DNA of 64,000 nucleotides from Akebia trifoliata (Eukaryota; Streptophyta; Magnoliopsida; Ranunculales; Lardizabalaceae), in assembly GCA_017979445.1 (NCBI GenBank), contig CM030704.1, positions 14,429,658-14,493,657 of the forward strand, in the 5' to 3' direction. The notes below the pieces were generated by a model, which saw only the letters and a program-made list of their open reading frames with translations, did not search any database and was not told the DNA's origin. Below are positions 36,574-48,181 of the stretch, piece by piece (the first letter of the stretch is position 1; each line of letters opens with the position of its first letter). The position numbers and the translations under genes were made by a program.

Positions 36574-37205
36574 TTTACTATTTTCATAATTTGTTCCTCG
36601 CGATGATTTGCTAGACTCTCCTTAGAGAGGTCGATGATGTCGGAGTGAGTTCATTTTAGTATTGCTATTTCAATTCTATTATTTCTGCTTTAATTATGTT
36701 CATATGAAGTCTCTCAAGGTGAGATCATCCAATTTGTATTTTCAATTCTAACTTTAATGATTATTGCTTAGATGAGTTCAAGTTTAATCATAATTTATGA
36801 TGAATTCGAAATATAAGTTGGTTAATCTCCTTTAGGATTCATAATTGCTATTTTCTAATTACCTTCAAGTGATTAATTGATTTATCTTCCAATCCACTAA
36901 CAATGATTTGTTATGTGGATTGAGTTAAAATGAGAATTATTCAGCATTAGGATGACGTGCAAAGGCTAATTTTGATATCTCTAAGCCCTTCTTACATTAT
37001 TTTCAATCTCTATTCGTACTCTCATTCAATTTTTAATTCACTTCTTAGTTGTAATTCTTCTAATCTATTTTAAAATTCTGTTTTGATTTCAATTTGAAGA
37101 AAATAAGTTAATCTCTATTGTCCCTGTGGAACGAATCTTACTCCCAAAGTTTTATCTCATTATTTTTTTAATATTACATTTTTACAATCTACATAGCATC
37201 GATCA
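36574..37205 (+). mobile_element. Probable LTR end of an Athila-like element
   Basis: The stretch ends '...atctacatagcatcgatca', followed by a tRNA-Asp-like primer site at 37209. The 'attgtccctgtggaacga' phrase near 37117 is often seen near the ends of Athila-type LTRs. The LTR start is not visible, probably because it was removed when the family B LTR region came to lie beside it. No second LTR copy overlaps it to prove the boundaries. Confidence 0.45.
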
Positions 37206-37208
37206 AAT

Positions 37209-37226
37209 TGGCACCGCAATAGGGGA
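37209..37226 (+). promoter_or_regulatory. Degenerate primer-binding site for tRNA-Asp (Athila-like)
   Basis: TGGCACCGCAATAGGGGA matches the usual plant tRNA-Asp primer site at the ends (TGGC.CCG and GGGGA) with changes in the middle. It lies three bases after a CA dinucleotide that could end an LTR. The short frame that follows (to 37320, with EFETELTSLPRRQQ) has no clear domain. Confidence 0.5.
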
Positions 37227-37320
37227 AAGTAGTTCGATTCATTTTCAATTCGAAAGAACCAGAGAGGAATTCGAAACAGAATTAACTTCTTTGCCAAGAA
37301 GACAACAGAACTTAAATTGA

Positions 37321-37955
37321 CTATAACTTTCTGCTCCGATTAACTATTATAGTATATCAATTTGGGATAAAACAAAATTTCTTTCAAATGTGATAAAATT
37401 AGCAAAGTTTTGATAAGTCAAAATTAATTTTTGAGTTCGTTGACTAGCATTTCTACTAATATTTCTATTCTACTCCTTGTATGGATATATATATATATAT
37501 TTAATTTCCTTTAATCTTTAACTAATTTTATTTTTCTGTTTTAGAAACTCTTGTATAAGATTCCTTTTAATTTTTTTTAATTATCTAAGAAAGCTTAAAT
37601 TGTAATAGTTCTAGGGAAGGATGACAGTGGGTTGAAATTGTCTCAACCCCTTGGGTTCGTATACTGAAATTGGTGTCGGTGGCCCAAGTAAACTCAGATT
37701 GACCATCTCCCATCTAGAAAAGGAGGTAATTCTTGCACTACTTACGCACCTCTTGTTAGTGAGTTTCTGTGTTGAATTTGAATGATTAGTTTGTACACCC
37801 TTATTTACACATACTAATAAGGGCACCCTTACAAGGATAACATCATAAGATAAGAATTGGATTTCATCACCGATATCTTGCCCTTTTAGGAAATTGAATT
37901 CACAACCACATAATTAATTAAAATTGGTTTGACTTAACTTTAGGTCCCATCGAAT
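37321..37955. other. Unassigned stretch inside the presumed Athila-like element
   Basis: The sequence is AT-rich with a short (AT)n run near 37486-37500. The frame at 37611-37826 on the minus strand has no recognised motif. Nothing identifiable. Confidence 0.4.
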
Positions 37956-38200
37956 TCATTAAGCAAAGTTAATCCAAGTTGCACCAACTACATTGCTTGA
38001 TCGAAAATAGTGTCTAAGCGTAATTCTGTTTCGTAGTACCACGTGTATTCAAGGGATAGATAACTTCTATTCTAGACGAGAGGTGATTTAAGAATGCTTT
38101 TGCTCAGCATCGTGCGCTACCTCTCAACTGGAGATTAAATTGACTGTTTTTTATTTCAGAGATTTGGGTTGGAAGGCTTAGATTATTCCTTTGAACCAGT
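37956..38200 (+). repeat. Third, diverged copy of part of the inverted-repeat arm
   Basis: This matches 29725-29965 in the left arm and, inverted, 45165-45400 in the right arm. The shared parts include 'ttctattctagacgagaggt', 'cagcatcgtgcgctacct' and 'tcaactggagattaaa'. It lacks the 'tatacggtatatcaaa' motif present in the arms. It shows that the non-coding part of the arms is a dispersed repeat independent of the integrase part. Confidence 0.75.
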
Positions 38201-38404
38201 TTGAAGCTGTCTAGTCATAGGAACCCAGTGATTATGTGTGAATTCCTCCCTTTTTTGTGCGCAATTCTTTAGTGTACGTTAAGTAGGAAATCTCAGAAAA
38301 ATTCGATTGAATCGTTTGATCCAGAAATCACAAGATCTCATCCACTACCTAGGATTAGAAAAGAAATCAACATTGTAACCATCCCGCCAGGCCTAGAAAT
38401 GGAT

Positions 38405-39066
38405 TAATGGAGATCAGGTTGATGTTTCCAAGTCTTCTCAAGAACCATTGCAATAAATTGGATAGGGTAAGGATAAAGAAGATGAAAGAGGTAATACAAG
38501 GCTTGATCGTGGAAGTACAATACAAAGAGATTGCTCTAGAAGATTCTAAGACTAAATTTGAAGATATTAAAGCTTCACCTAGGATGGTCAACTATCTTTT
38601 TATGCAAGGGATCGATTTGGAATATCAAGTTGGATGCAAGGGTTAGTTGGGAATTTTATGTTCTAATTGTCCTTAGTTTTAGTCTTTTATTTTCTAAAGA
38701 CTAATTAGACCCAATCCTCATCTAATTTGCCTATAAAAATAGCCCATATGTTATCTTTAAGACACAATTCTAATTATAAGATTTTGAAGTTTTATTCAAG
38801 AAGCTATTGCTTCATCTTCATGTGTTCTTATTTGAGTTCTTGTTCGAGTGTATGAATCTTCGACTTATGAAAGGAGTGATCAACCTTTGTGACATCTCAA
38901 GATTGGGGTTTTAAGGACATTATTTCCTTAAGGTTCTAATCCGCTCAACATCAATTTGTTCCTAAGAAATTTAGAATATTTCGAAGCCATCAAATTCAAG
39001 AGTTTCTAGAGGAGACCATCTAGTGGAATCCATATCTATGGAGAACATCTAGAGGAGATAATATCA
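38405..39066 (+). mobile_element. 5' LTR of a Reina-like element
   Basis: The 662-bp sequence starts TAATGGAGATCAGG (TG worn to TA) and ends ATATCA. It is repeated at 39880-40534. An exact initiator tRNA-Met primer site follows at 39069. The LTR start overlaps the coding end of pol (QGLIVEVQYKE and NYLFMQGIDLE are readable in both copies), as the pol frame runs into the LTR. Confidence 0.85.
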
Positions 39067-39068
39067 TT

Positions 39069-39080
39069 TGGTATCAGAGC
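39069..39080 (+). promoter_or_regulatory. Primer-binding site for initiator tRNA-Met (exact)
   Basis: TGGTATCAGAGC stands two bases after the LTR end and is identical to the usual plant initiator tRNA-Met site used by Reina-type chromoviruses. Confidence 0.9.
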
Positions 39081-39129
39081 AAAAGATCAGCATTGAGAGA
39101 ATTCTTCGAAGATTGGGGTAGCGTGTACT

Positions 39130-39879
39130 AAAACCAATGATGCAACACATATTGTTGATTTGTTCTTTAAAGAAGTAGTTCAATTGCATGGGTTGCCTAA
39201 GTCAATTGTTAGTGACAGAGTTGTAAGTTCCTAAGTTATTTTTGGCACAATTAAGAACTAAACTTCTATTTTCTACTGTTGTGCATCCTCAAACGGATGG
39301 TCAAACTGAAGTAATTAATAACACACTCACTACTTTGTTTTGTACTATCATTCAAAAAAACTTAAAACAATGAGAGAAGTGTTTACCACATATTGAGTTT
39401 GCATATAATCAGACTGTTCATTCTACTACTTCATTTTCTCCTTTTGAAATTATTTATGATTTTAATTCTTTAACACTAGTGGATATTTTACCTTTGCCTA
39501 CTAATAAGCTTACTAATCTTGATGGTAAGAAAAAAATAGATTTTGTGAAAGATTTACATGCCAGAGTTCAGCTTAACATTGATAGGAAGAATGAGCAATA
39601 TGCTAAAAAAGCCAATAAGGGGCGTTTGAAAGTTGTCTTCCAACCTAGAGACTGGGTTTGGGTGCACCTGCGTAAGGAAAGGTTCCCTACACAAAGGAAG
39701 TCAAAATTGCAGCCTAGAGAAGATGATCCATTTCAAGTTTTGGAATGAATCAATGATAACGCCTACAAACTAGATTTGCCAATCGACTATGGTAATGTTA
39801 GTGCAATTTTTAATGTTGCTGATTTATCTTTGTTTGATATAGGGGATTCGAGGATGAATCTTTTTGAAGAGGGAGAGAA
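39130..39879 (+). pseudogene. pol: Integrase remnant of a Reina-like element; gag, protease and RT deleted
   Basis: Only about 60 bp after the primer site the sequence jumps to integrase: [20 protein letters not shown], then the core IVSD, CATCCTCAAACGGATGG (HPQTDGQ) with the catalytic Glu, HIEFAYNQTVHSTTSFSPFE, and the long open tail 39479-39748 (DFVKDLHARVQLNIDRKNEQ, VVFQPRDWVWVHLRKERFP). The first catalytic Asp is absent with everything upstream. Frameshifts occur near 39225 and 39250, with stops near 39373 and 39748. The end FEEGEN with the polypurine run 'gaagagggagagaa' precedes the 3' LTR. The phrases are those of Reina-clade chromoviruses. Confidence 0.9.
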
Positions 39880-40534
39880 TAATGGAGATCAGGTTGATGT
39901 TCCCAAGTCTTCTCAAGAAGCATTGCAAGTAATTTGCTAGGACAAAGACAAAGAGGATAAAAGAGGCATTCCAAGGCTTAATTGTGGAAGTACAATACAA
40001 AGAGTTTGCTAAATTTGAAGATATCAAAGCTTCACCTAAGATGGTCAACTATCTTTTTATGCAAGGGATTGATTTGGAAGACTAAATTGGATGCAAGGGT
40101 TAATTGGGAATTTTATGTTCTAATTATCCTTAGTCATAGTCTTTTAATTTCTAAGGATTAATTAGGTCCAATCCGCATCTAATTTGCTTATAAAAATAAC
40201 CCACATGTTGTATTTGGGACACAATTCTAATTCTAAGATTTCATAGTTTTATTCAAGAAGCTATTGCTTCGTCTTCATGTGTTCTTGTTTGAGTTCTTCA
40301 TGAGTTCTTGTTCGAGTGCATGAATCTTCAACTTATCAAAGGAGTGATCAACTTTTGTGGCGTCTCAAGATTGGGATTTTAAGGACATAGTTTCCTTAAG
40401 GTTCTAATCCGATCAACATCAATTTGTTCCTAAGCAATTTAGAATGTTTCGAAGCCATCACATTCAAGAGTTACTAGAGGAGACCACCTAGAGGAATCCA
40501 TATTTATGGAGAACATCTACAGGGGATCATAACA
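39880..40534 (+). mobile_element. 3' LTR of the Reina-like element
   Basis: The 655-bp LTR is collinear with 38405-39066 and ends 'gggatcataaca'. Differences include a short deletion in the coding overlap near 40010 and scattered substitutions. The flanking five bases (tggat before the 5' LTR, taacc after this one) do not match, so a target duplication is not preserved or the borders have worn. Confidence 0.85.
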
Positions 40535-41624
40535 TAACCCTTCTCTTTCCTACTCTTTCTTTATTGAGGACAATGTTTTATTTAGGTTTGGGGGTATGGG
40601 TTAGCTCATTTAATTTTTGTTATATGTACATTTTTAAAATATTTTTGTCAAAATCTTTATATGTACTGTCATCTTACGAATTTTTAAAATTAGGCTCATG
40701 TCCAATTTGTATTTACAAGTTCTTATTCCTCAAAGAAATATAATATTTTGAAAATAAAATTCACGGCAATTCTGATTGTAGTAAAAAAATTCATTTTGGA
40801 ACAGGAGTTTTCTTCTTCACTATCTAGCATCATAGGGAAAGCTTGAAACTACTGAACTTTGACCTCATTGTCCTTTGGTTGGCTGGTTAGAAGAAAAATA
40901 GAATTGTGGATAATACAACTTGGATTATACTGGGTTCCTTAAAAATGACTAGTTATTTTTTGAAAAAAGAACATCAGAAAATGGTTCAGTAGGGTGAAAG
41001 CCATTAATGGTAAAAATGTGAGTACATTGGAATATCACAGATAAAGTCCTTTAGAGGTATTAAAATGAATATCCATACCTTTCACAATCCCAGACAAGAG
41101 GCTCGGTTTTGACTTAGAATTTCGGTAAACTCAACCATCTTTTAGTAGTTAAGAAGGAAAATTTTGTTCCGGAAAATTTATTTTACAATCAAAAAAATTT
41201 GTGCACACACTTAAAATATTTCTGAAGGTGAGGAATAAAAAGAATTTTACTCAAATGGACTTTTGACTGGATTTTAAAAATTGGTGTGATGGCATAATAT
41301 ACAATGATTTTGAAGTTGATATCTTAAAAATATTTTAAATTTTGTGGGTATATTTTCTACAAATCTTGACGAGTCAAACTAGTCCACCAGGGATAACTTA
41401 GCGGTTTAAGGGCTTGCTGCATTCGTTAAATGCAGTCGAGGTGCCTACGAAAGTGGTAGTTTTATTTTCTAAGGACTAGAAAAAGGTAAGTTTTGGGGTG
41501 TGATGAGTGTCTCGAAACACTGAATTATACGCACGTTTCCTAGACATGTATCTTAATTTTTGTCCATATTTCTCCATATTAAGCTAATAATCATGATAAG
41601 CCTTAAAACATCATATTGGATGTG
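40535..41624 (+). mobile_element. Athila-like 3' untranslated region and possible 3' LTR start
   Basis: The phrase 'ttgaggacaatgttttattt' followed by 'aggtttgggggtatggg' (40563-40600) resembles the stretch after pol in Athila elements. At 41499 a TGTGATGAGTG follows 'aaggtaagttttgggg' and could be a 3' LTR start. If so, this and the primer site at 37209 belong to one Athila-like element into which the Reina-like element inserted. Coding domains of Athila are not visible. This is an inference from short phrases. Confidence 0.4.
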
Positions 41625-42059
41625 ATTAGATTGTACCTCAAGGGTTTTCAAAAAATTGCTACAAAGAGGGAAACCTTAAATTCGGGGTTCCCATTATCCT
41701 TTAGGATTATCATTGATCAAGCTTGAGAACAAAAATACCCCTAGTTTGACAGGAAACATTGCACTGGAGATAATTGATCAAAATTTTTTTTAAAGATTTA
41801 ACTTTTGATTTATATTTGATTACCACAAGTGCAATAAAGATTTAACTTTCGATTTATATAGAAGATGTTAAGTCAGGCTCAAGAGAAGAAAATATTTCCT
41901 TGTACGATTCATTGTAGAATTCACCATTTTTCCTCTTGGTTTACTTAGGAAGCAAAAAATTTTAGATCAATCGTAGACAAGATACTCGTGATTTTTGAGT
42001 TTTTGCCTGATTTAAGCTAGGTATTGAAACTTGATCACTTGGACTTCTAATGTTTCGGC

Positions 42060-42540
42060 TCAGACCACCCTTTCAACTTTTCAACTCAACAAAGATCTTT
42101 TTTTTTTCACCCTAACTTTTGCCTAGATCACCTTTTCACGTTTTCGATCTAGCGAGCTTTATATTTTTTATTTTTTTACTCTGATTGTTGCCAAGGTCGT
42201 CCTTTCGGATTTTCAACCTCACGAGCTTGTCTTAATTTTTACCTAAGTCGCCCTTTTAGGTTTTCAACTTAGCAAGTTTTTTTCTTTGCTCTAATTGTTG
42301 TCAAGATCGTTCTTTCGGATTTTTAACCTTGCGAGTTTGCTTTAATTTTTATCTAAGTCGCCTTTTCAGGTTTTCAACTTAGTAGGCTTTTTTCTGTGCT
42401 CTAATTGTTACTAAGATCGTCCTTTCTGATTTTCAACCTTGCGAGCTTGCCTTAATTTTTGTCTAAATTGCCCTTTCAGGTTTTCAACTAAGCAGGCTTT
42501 TTTCTTCTTTTTTTCTTCCCTTTTGAACTTCTGAAGTTAT
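42060..42540 (-). repeat. Diverged tandem repeat in the Tat 3' untranslated region (right arm)
   Basis: This is the inverted counterpart of 32420-32800, with units such as 'cctttcggattttcaacctt' and 'ctaagtcgccttttcaggtt' alternating. Five to six unit pairs are visible. Confidence 0.75.
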
Positions 42541-42837
42541 TGTCTAATCATGCTTTGCTACCTTCCTTGACTTTTTCACACAGTACTTAGGAGGACTTTT
42601 ATGGGTAAGCTTATGACTGGGCATAAAAAAAAAGAAATTTTGAGGCTCAAAACCCAAATGCCCCTTGTGTGGTATTTCTTTTTTTCTTTGAATTTTCTTC
42701 CTTATTTTGAAGATTTTTTTTTTTATTTTGAATTTTTTTTTGGAATTTTTTTTTTGAAAAAAAAAGACTGCAAAGGGCTAAGAAAGGAGATGTTGAACTA
42801 GGTAGCAGGAAAATTGATTCTGCCAAAGATGACCTCC

Positions 42838-43625
42838 TTAAATGTAGTACCGCTTAATCTGGTTAAGGTTGGTTGATTCTAATAATTCGATTGTATCATG
42901 GTCTTGAAGTTTGACAGTTTTTCCTGGTAATATTTCTTTGATGATGAACGGACCTCCCAATTTGGTTTGAACTGCCCTCTAGGGTCAAAGATAGGTACTC
43001 GATTCTCTTTGAAATCTAATGGTTTTCCAAAGTAGTATTTCCTTGGTGATGGATGAATCTCTCTAATTAAGTTCAGACTTCTTCTTATGGTCGAGGAGGG
43101 GTATCAATTTTCTTTTAAGTCTGATGGTTAAATCCTTGACTTGTAAATGGTAAACTTTGATTTTCTTGTCAAACGTGCGAATGACTCTTCTCTAATAAGT
43201 TTGCACGTGGTACAAAACTCCTAGTTATTTTTCTTCAATAAAGTTTAGTTCTTTAGACCCAGTCTATTTTTAACAATTGACTGTCCATCAAGATATTGAG
43301 ATATGAGATTTTCATTTCAATTGATAAAACTGATTTTGTATCATACACTTTACGGCAGGGAGTAGTTCCAGTGGAAGACTGTCTTGAAGTACGATATGCC
43401 CACAGTATGAATGAAAACTTTTTAGATCAATCTCTATGTGATTAACACATCTTCTTGATAATTTTCTTGAGATTTTTATTACCTACTTCAACTGCTCCAT
43501 TGGTTTGAAGTAGGGAGATGTTTGTGGTGCTAGATTTTGAAAATAGTGATAATCTTGACTTTAAAGTGTGACCCATTATCAGAGATCAATTCCAAAGGTA
43601 CCTTATATCAACTTATGATAGATGC
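42838..43625 (-). pseudogene. pol: Integrase C-terminal half of an Ogre/Tat-like element (right arm)
   Basis: On the minus strand the core is readable from about 43605: VPLELISDNGSHF with the second catalytic Asp, then TNGAVEVGNKNLKKIIKKM with the catalytic Glu, FILWAYRTS, and further on VPIFDPRGQFKPNW. The end matches the left-arm tail and stops at the TAA whose complement is 42838-42840. Several stops and frameshifts intervene, one being a lost base after the TGG near 42955. A segment around 43000-43150 repeats the following sequence. No protein could be made. Confidence 0.85.
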
Positions 43626-45910
43626 AGTGAGGACCACATTGATATGTATTGTGACATCTTCTTTGATCTCATTGGTATTTTCATTTCATCGAACGAGTAT
43701 CTATTCCATGTCGGACAACACCCAAGCTTGCACCTAATATATCTTCATCAGACCAGGCGAACAGGTCTTTTGAAATTTTTGAGTAAATTCATTATCCTTT
43801 CATGTTCCTCTAGGGATAGAATGGTTTCTATTTGAATCTTTTTAGGAATTATTTTCTGGTCCAAGGTCAATGACCTTTGCTTTCTCGGTTAAAGGTTGAG
43901 CCCGGCCATTATTTTCTTATTCAGGAAAGAAATTCATCCTTGAAGTTAAATTATTAGTTAATCCGTTAATGTGCTCGAGGTATTCAGAAATTTCTTTTAT
44001 CCAATCAAATTCAGATGGGGTGACAGACACCTCTATAGACTCGACAAACTAACTCGACTCAAAAGGGAAAAAGTAGACTCAATCTAAAGAAAACATGACA
44101 TTGATGGATTAATAGAAAATTTAGACTCAGGCTTAGTCACATGACTAATGAAAACTCAATACAAGTACCCACAACGAGTTTGATTAGGATTGAGGACAGA
44201 GGCATGGTGATTTTCTGAGAATAGCTGTGTAATTTTAAGAAATTTTAGGGTCATTTCTGACGATTGACTTGGTGTTGATGTTTGTTCTAACTAACCGAAC
44301 TTACGACCCTAGCTAGGCAATGGACGATTGAGCTTAGGTATAATAATAACCCTTAAGCCACATTGAAGGTGAATTTTAATCAATTCCAGTGTTACTCCTT
44401 GATAACATTTTAATGAATCCTAAGATTTTATTGAATTTTGTGCACCAATCCATTAAATAATTCATTTATGTAATGATTATTTTAAAAATAAAAATAATTT
44501 TATTGAATTATTGAAAATCATTGACAAATAATATTTTCATTGAATAACAACATTCAACAAATTTGATTTAAACTATTTTTTTGGCAAATCGGTTTTTCTT
44601 TTTTTAGAAAAATACATTTTAGTAATTTTCCAAGGTTTATGCGAAAAATAAATTTTTTGTAAAAATCCTTTTTTCTTTAGAAAAACATATTTCAAAAATT
44701 TTTCATGCAAAAATAGATCTTTTGTAAATCATTTTTCCTTCATTTTCTTTTCTTTTGGAAAACATTTTTCTTCTTTTGAAATGGGTTGGGACTCGAGTTA
44801 GAAAATTGTTTAAATACCATTTTGATCTGAATGTTTCAGTCCATCATGATTATTGGATCGAGATGGACTGGGTTATTATGAATCATTACTACATTTAAAA
44901 TGAATTCTTTATTGGGTTGCTGTATCCAAAAGTTTGATAGCATAGAGTTACATTAATAAAAAATTTGACTTGAGGATAAAATCGAAATTTCCTGACCTCA
45001 ACATTTGAAAAGTCCATTTCCGAAAAGCAACCGGGAACACCTACGATAAGTTCGAGTCGTGACCTATTGGGAAGTTTTTAGACTCTAGGTATTATTACGT
45101 GCAATGAAATTTATCTGGCCACCCTTCTCTCGAGTGTACTCAATCAGTCGGTATGTGGTGACTTGGTTTGATATACCGTATAGGTGATAATCTAAGACTC
45201 CAACCCAAATCTCTAAAGTTAAAGTAGCCAGTTTAATCTCTAGTTGAGAGGTGGCACACGATGCTGAGCAATGGCACTCTTAAGTCACCTCTCTTCTAGA
45301 ATAGACGTAATCTATCCCCCTTGTACTATAGTACATTGGGGCAGGATCTAGCTTAGGCACTGATTTAAACCAACAAGTGTAGTTGGTGAACTTAGATTAA
45401 CTTTGATATACCGTATAGGTACGAGTCTAGGGTTGGCGAGCTGGACATGTGACTTTACGACTTACAATAGGACAAAGGCTCAGGTCGCTCCAGCTTGGGT
45501 GCATCGATATACCTTTCAGTGTCACATGATCGAATAGTATTGATGCTCCAATTTTATATATCCTAAGGTACGTGACTGGAGTTGTGGTTTTCATGAATGA
45601 CGTCGTATCTCCGAGGAGACTGGGCCACGCACTAATGCCACGTTGGCTATAAGGGACATGCAAGCGTGCAATGCAACAAAATAAACGTACTAGTAGTGTG
45701 TGCAAAATAAGACGGGGTGTGCCTGGGGCAACTTTCAAATAAATAGGCTCATGGGCCAGATCAAACCATACAAGCAAGGATATCGCATATATTAATCAAA
45801 ACAATACAAATCCCATCACATCAACATTAAGATCAAAGTCAGTACATTCAAATATCTATCGAGATCATGGCATAATAGATGGGTAATCACAAAATATTCA
45901 GATCCAACTT

Positions 45911-48160
45911 TGAAACATGCATAGAATGAACCAAAACAATTTTCTATTTTATTTTTATGGACCAATCAAATATCACTTCGGGTGACCCTAAATTAATCGA
46001 GATTCTCAAAGAATATTGAATTGAGGATAGAATATTGAATGGAGATTTAAAAAAAAAACAAAAACAAAAACAAAACTACTAACAAAAACAAAACTACTAA
46101 CAAAAACAAAATCCTAAATAAAGAAATTCACACTCCTAAAATAAAGAAATTCAACTGACAAGTGAGTCGTTATCATCATACCACCTTTTTGCTAATGCCA
46201 CCCCAATTTTTATGTAAATCACATAAGTAATTGCCTATAATTGAGGTAACATTAGGAAAAATTGGTGTGCCAAAAAAAATTCTCTTGGCCACACGAAGGA
46301 AATTGAGATGTTATTAACAACCCATTGTTTACTTACAACAAACTAATTTGAAAATAAATAGTTAAATATAGATTGTTGCGTTACGAGTAGAAAATTGGTG
46401 TGTTAATAAAAAAAATTGAGACGAACCGAATAATCACAATTTTCTCCAATTAAAGTAAACGAAAATTACACCTAAAATACGCTTATTTCAGCACAGTTTC
46501 TCATCTGATCTCTTGGTTTCGATCCCAAAAAGTTCTAACAACTTACAAGATTTCAAATCCCACTTCCTTTTCCAAGCAACTCCCAAATTGAGTTCGCACC
46601 CAATGTGCTACGATTTCGATACCTGAGTGATAATGATCAGTGACACAGTCGAGTTTAATCGAAGAAATTTTTTTTTTTTTTATATAAACTTTTTTTGTTA
46701 AAGCTCTTGACGAGGCAAGCGTCAACGTCGTCTCTGTTTTCGATCATTAGATCAACTGAGTTGGTTTTGATGATGATGAATAGAGATTAGAAGAAAATCA
46801 GAAACGAGAACTATCTCTGCCCTTTTCCTCTTCATCGCCATCAACCCCTTCGTCAAATTAATGTTCCAACCGACAAACAAATTCGACTTCAACATCAGAA
46901 TTTTGTAAAACTTCCAAGGTGCAACGACAAATTTTGGCTACAACGTGAGGCTTCAAGAGGAATCTAACCATTGGAAAAAATCAATTGCATTTGTTATGGT
47001 GACAGAATTCCCTTTCTCTGTAAATTGTTCCAAATCTTCAAACAAAAGAAATTACCATGGCAAACATTTTGAAGAAAAAGAAGATCAGTAACGAAATTTT
47101 GATTAACATTTTGAGAGCCCTTTTTTTTTTTAAAGAAATAAAAAGCCTAAAAAAAAACCCGAAGACACCAATTTCGTATATCGTAAATACCTCTAATTGA
47201 TAGAAAATCAGAACGAATTTTAAAAACAAAGGATACTCGATCCTTCTATGAGATTAGATAAAAGGCGACAAAATCATTCTTTTAGTTAAAGATATCAGAG
47301 AAGATGAGCTTGAATTCGTTGGAGACAATCCGACAAAGACAAGAGAGAAAAAGAGAGATGAAGGAAAATGAGAGAGAGAGAGAGGGATGAGGCGTCCTTC
47401 TTTTTGCTGTTTTCGTCCTCTTTTTTCTTATTGGAAAAGAAGATAGAAATGGGGAAAATTTTTTTACTATAGGCACCCCACGCAAAAAAAATATTTATTT
47501 TATGATTTTTTTTCACAATTTTTTTCTTGGAATTCTCTCCTCATCACAAACAACATTAAAAAAAACAATTTCTTTTTATTTCTTAGCACATCACTCACAA
47601 ATAATTTATTTTCACAACTTATCACCCATGCATATTAACGTGCTAAAAAGAAAGATTTTCATCCAAAAAAAAAAATTCCTTTTAAAAGTCTATGGCTCCT
47701 CGTCCTAACCACCATCATTCAGTCTTCCATTCATATGTCAATTTGAATATTTCATTTGTTTAGAATCATCCTAACATGACCCTAGATTGAATCATAGAAA
47801 GTGATACTCCAAAATAACATACTCAAAATCAATCCAAATATGTCAAGAGAAGATAATACAACCCAAAAATATAAAATAAACAGGATAAAAAAAAATGGGC
47901 CAACAATCATTATTTCATATCATTACCCTTTTAAAATCTTGCATTATTTAGGGTTATTCTGAGTAACCCTAGATTGAACCACAAAAAAAATTTGCCAAAA
48001 CAAAATATTCACCATTTAAACAAGTAATCAATAATTGAGTAAAAAAGAATGGTAAAAAATAAAAATAAATAAAGAAACAAACAACTAAAAATAAAATAAA
48101 AAACTAGGTCATTTTGGCAATGCTTCCCATACTTGGGGTTTTTCAAGTCTAATCCTCAAT
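45911..48160. other. Unassigned stretch, probably leader region of a minus-strand Tat element
   Basis: By position this lies between a minus-strand Tat primer site (48161-48180) and the minus-strand Tat arm, so it may be the untranslated leader and deleted gag-pol of that element; I see no gag or RT motif. A short tandem repeat of 'aacaaaaacaaaactact' lies at about 46050-46110, and (GA)n runs occur near 47366-47390. The many short frames are A/T-rich and without motifs. Confidence 0.4.
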
Positions 48161-48180
48161 AATCCCCAATGGAGTTGCCA
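48161..48180 (-). promoter_or_regulatory. Primer-binding site for tRNA-Arg (Ogre/Tat type)
   Basis: On the minus strand, one base after the LTR end, the sequence is TGGCAACTCCATTGGGGATT. This is close to the complement of the 3' end of a plant tRNA-Arg (TGGCGACTCCACTGGGGAT), differing at two positions by changes of the C-to-T kind. Ogre/Tat elements are known to use tRNA-Arg. This identifies the neighbouring LTR as a 5' LTR on the minus strand. Confidence 0.8.
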
Positions 48181-48181
48181 C

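Larger units (their letters stand above)
41625..45910 (-). repeat. Right arm of the large inverted repeat (Ogre/Tat-derived)
   Basis: This arm is inverted relative to 29192-33275 and collinear with it across its length, including the unclassified outer 2 kb, the integrase end and the A-rich 3' untranslated part. It is about 200 bp longer, partly from a tandem duplication near 43000-43150. It keeps more of integrase than the left arm (see the integrase feature). The outer edge lies near 45910, where the left arm has 29192 next to the MIP2 fragment; the two outer flanks are unrelated. Confidence 0.85.
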
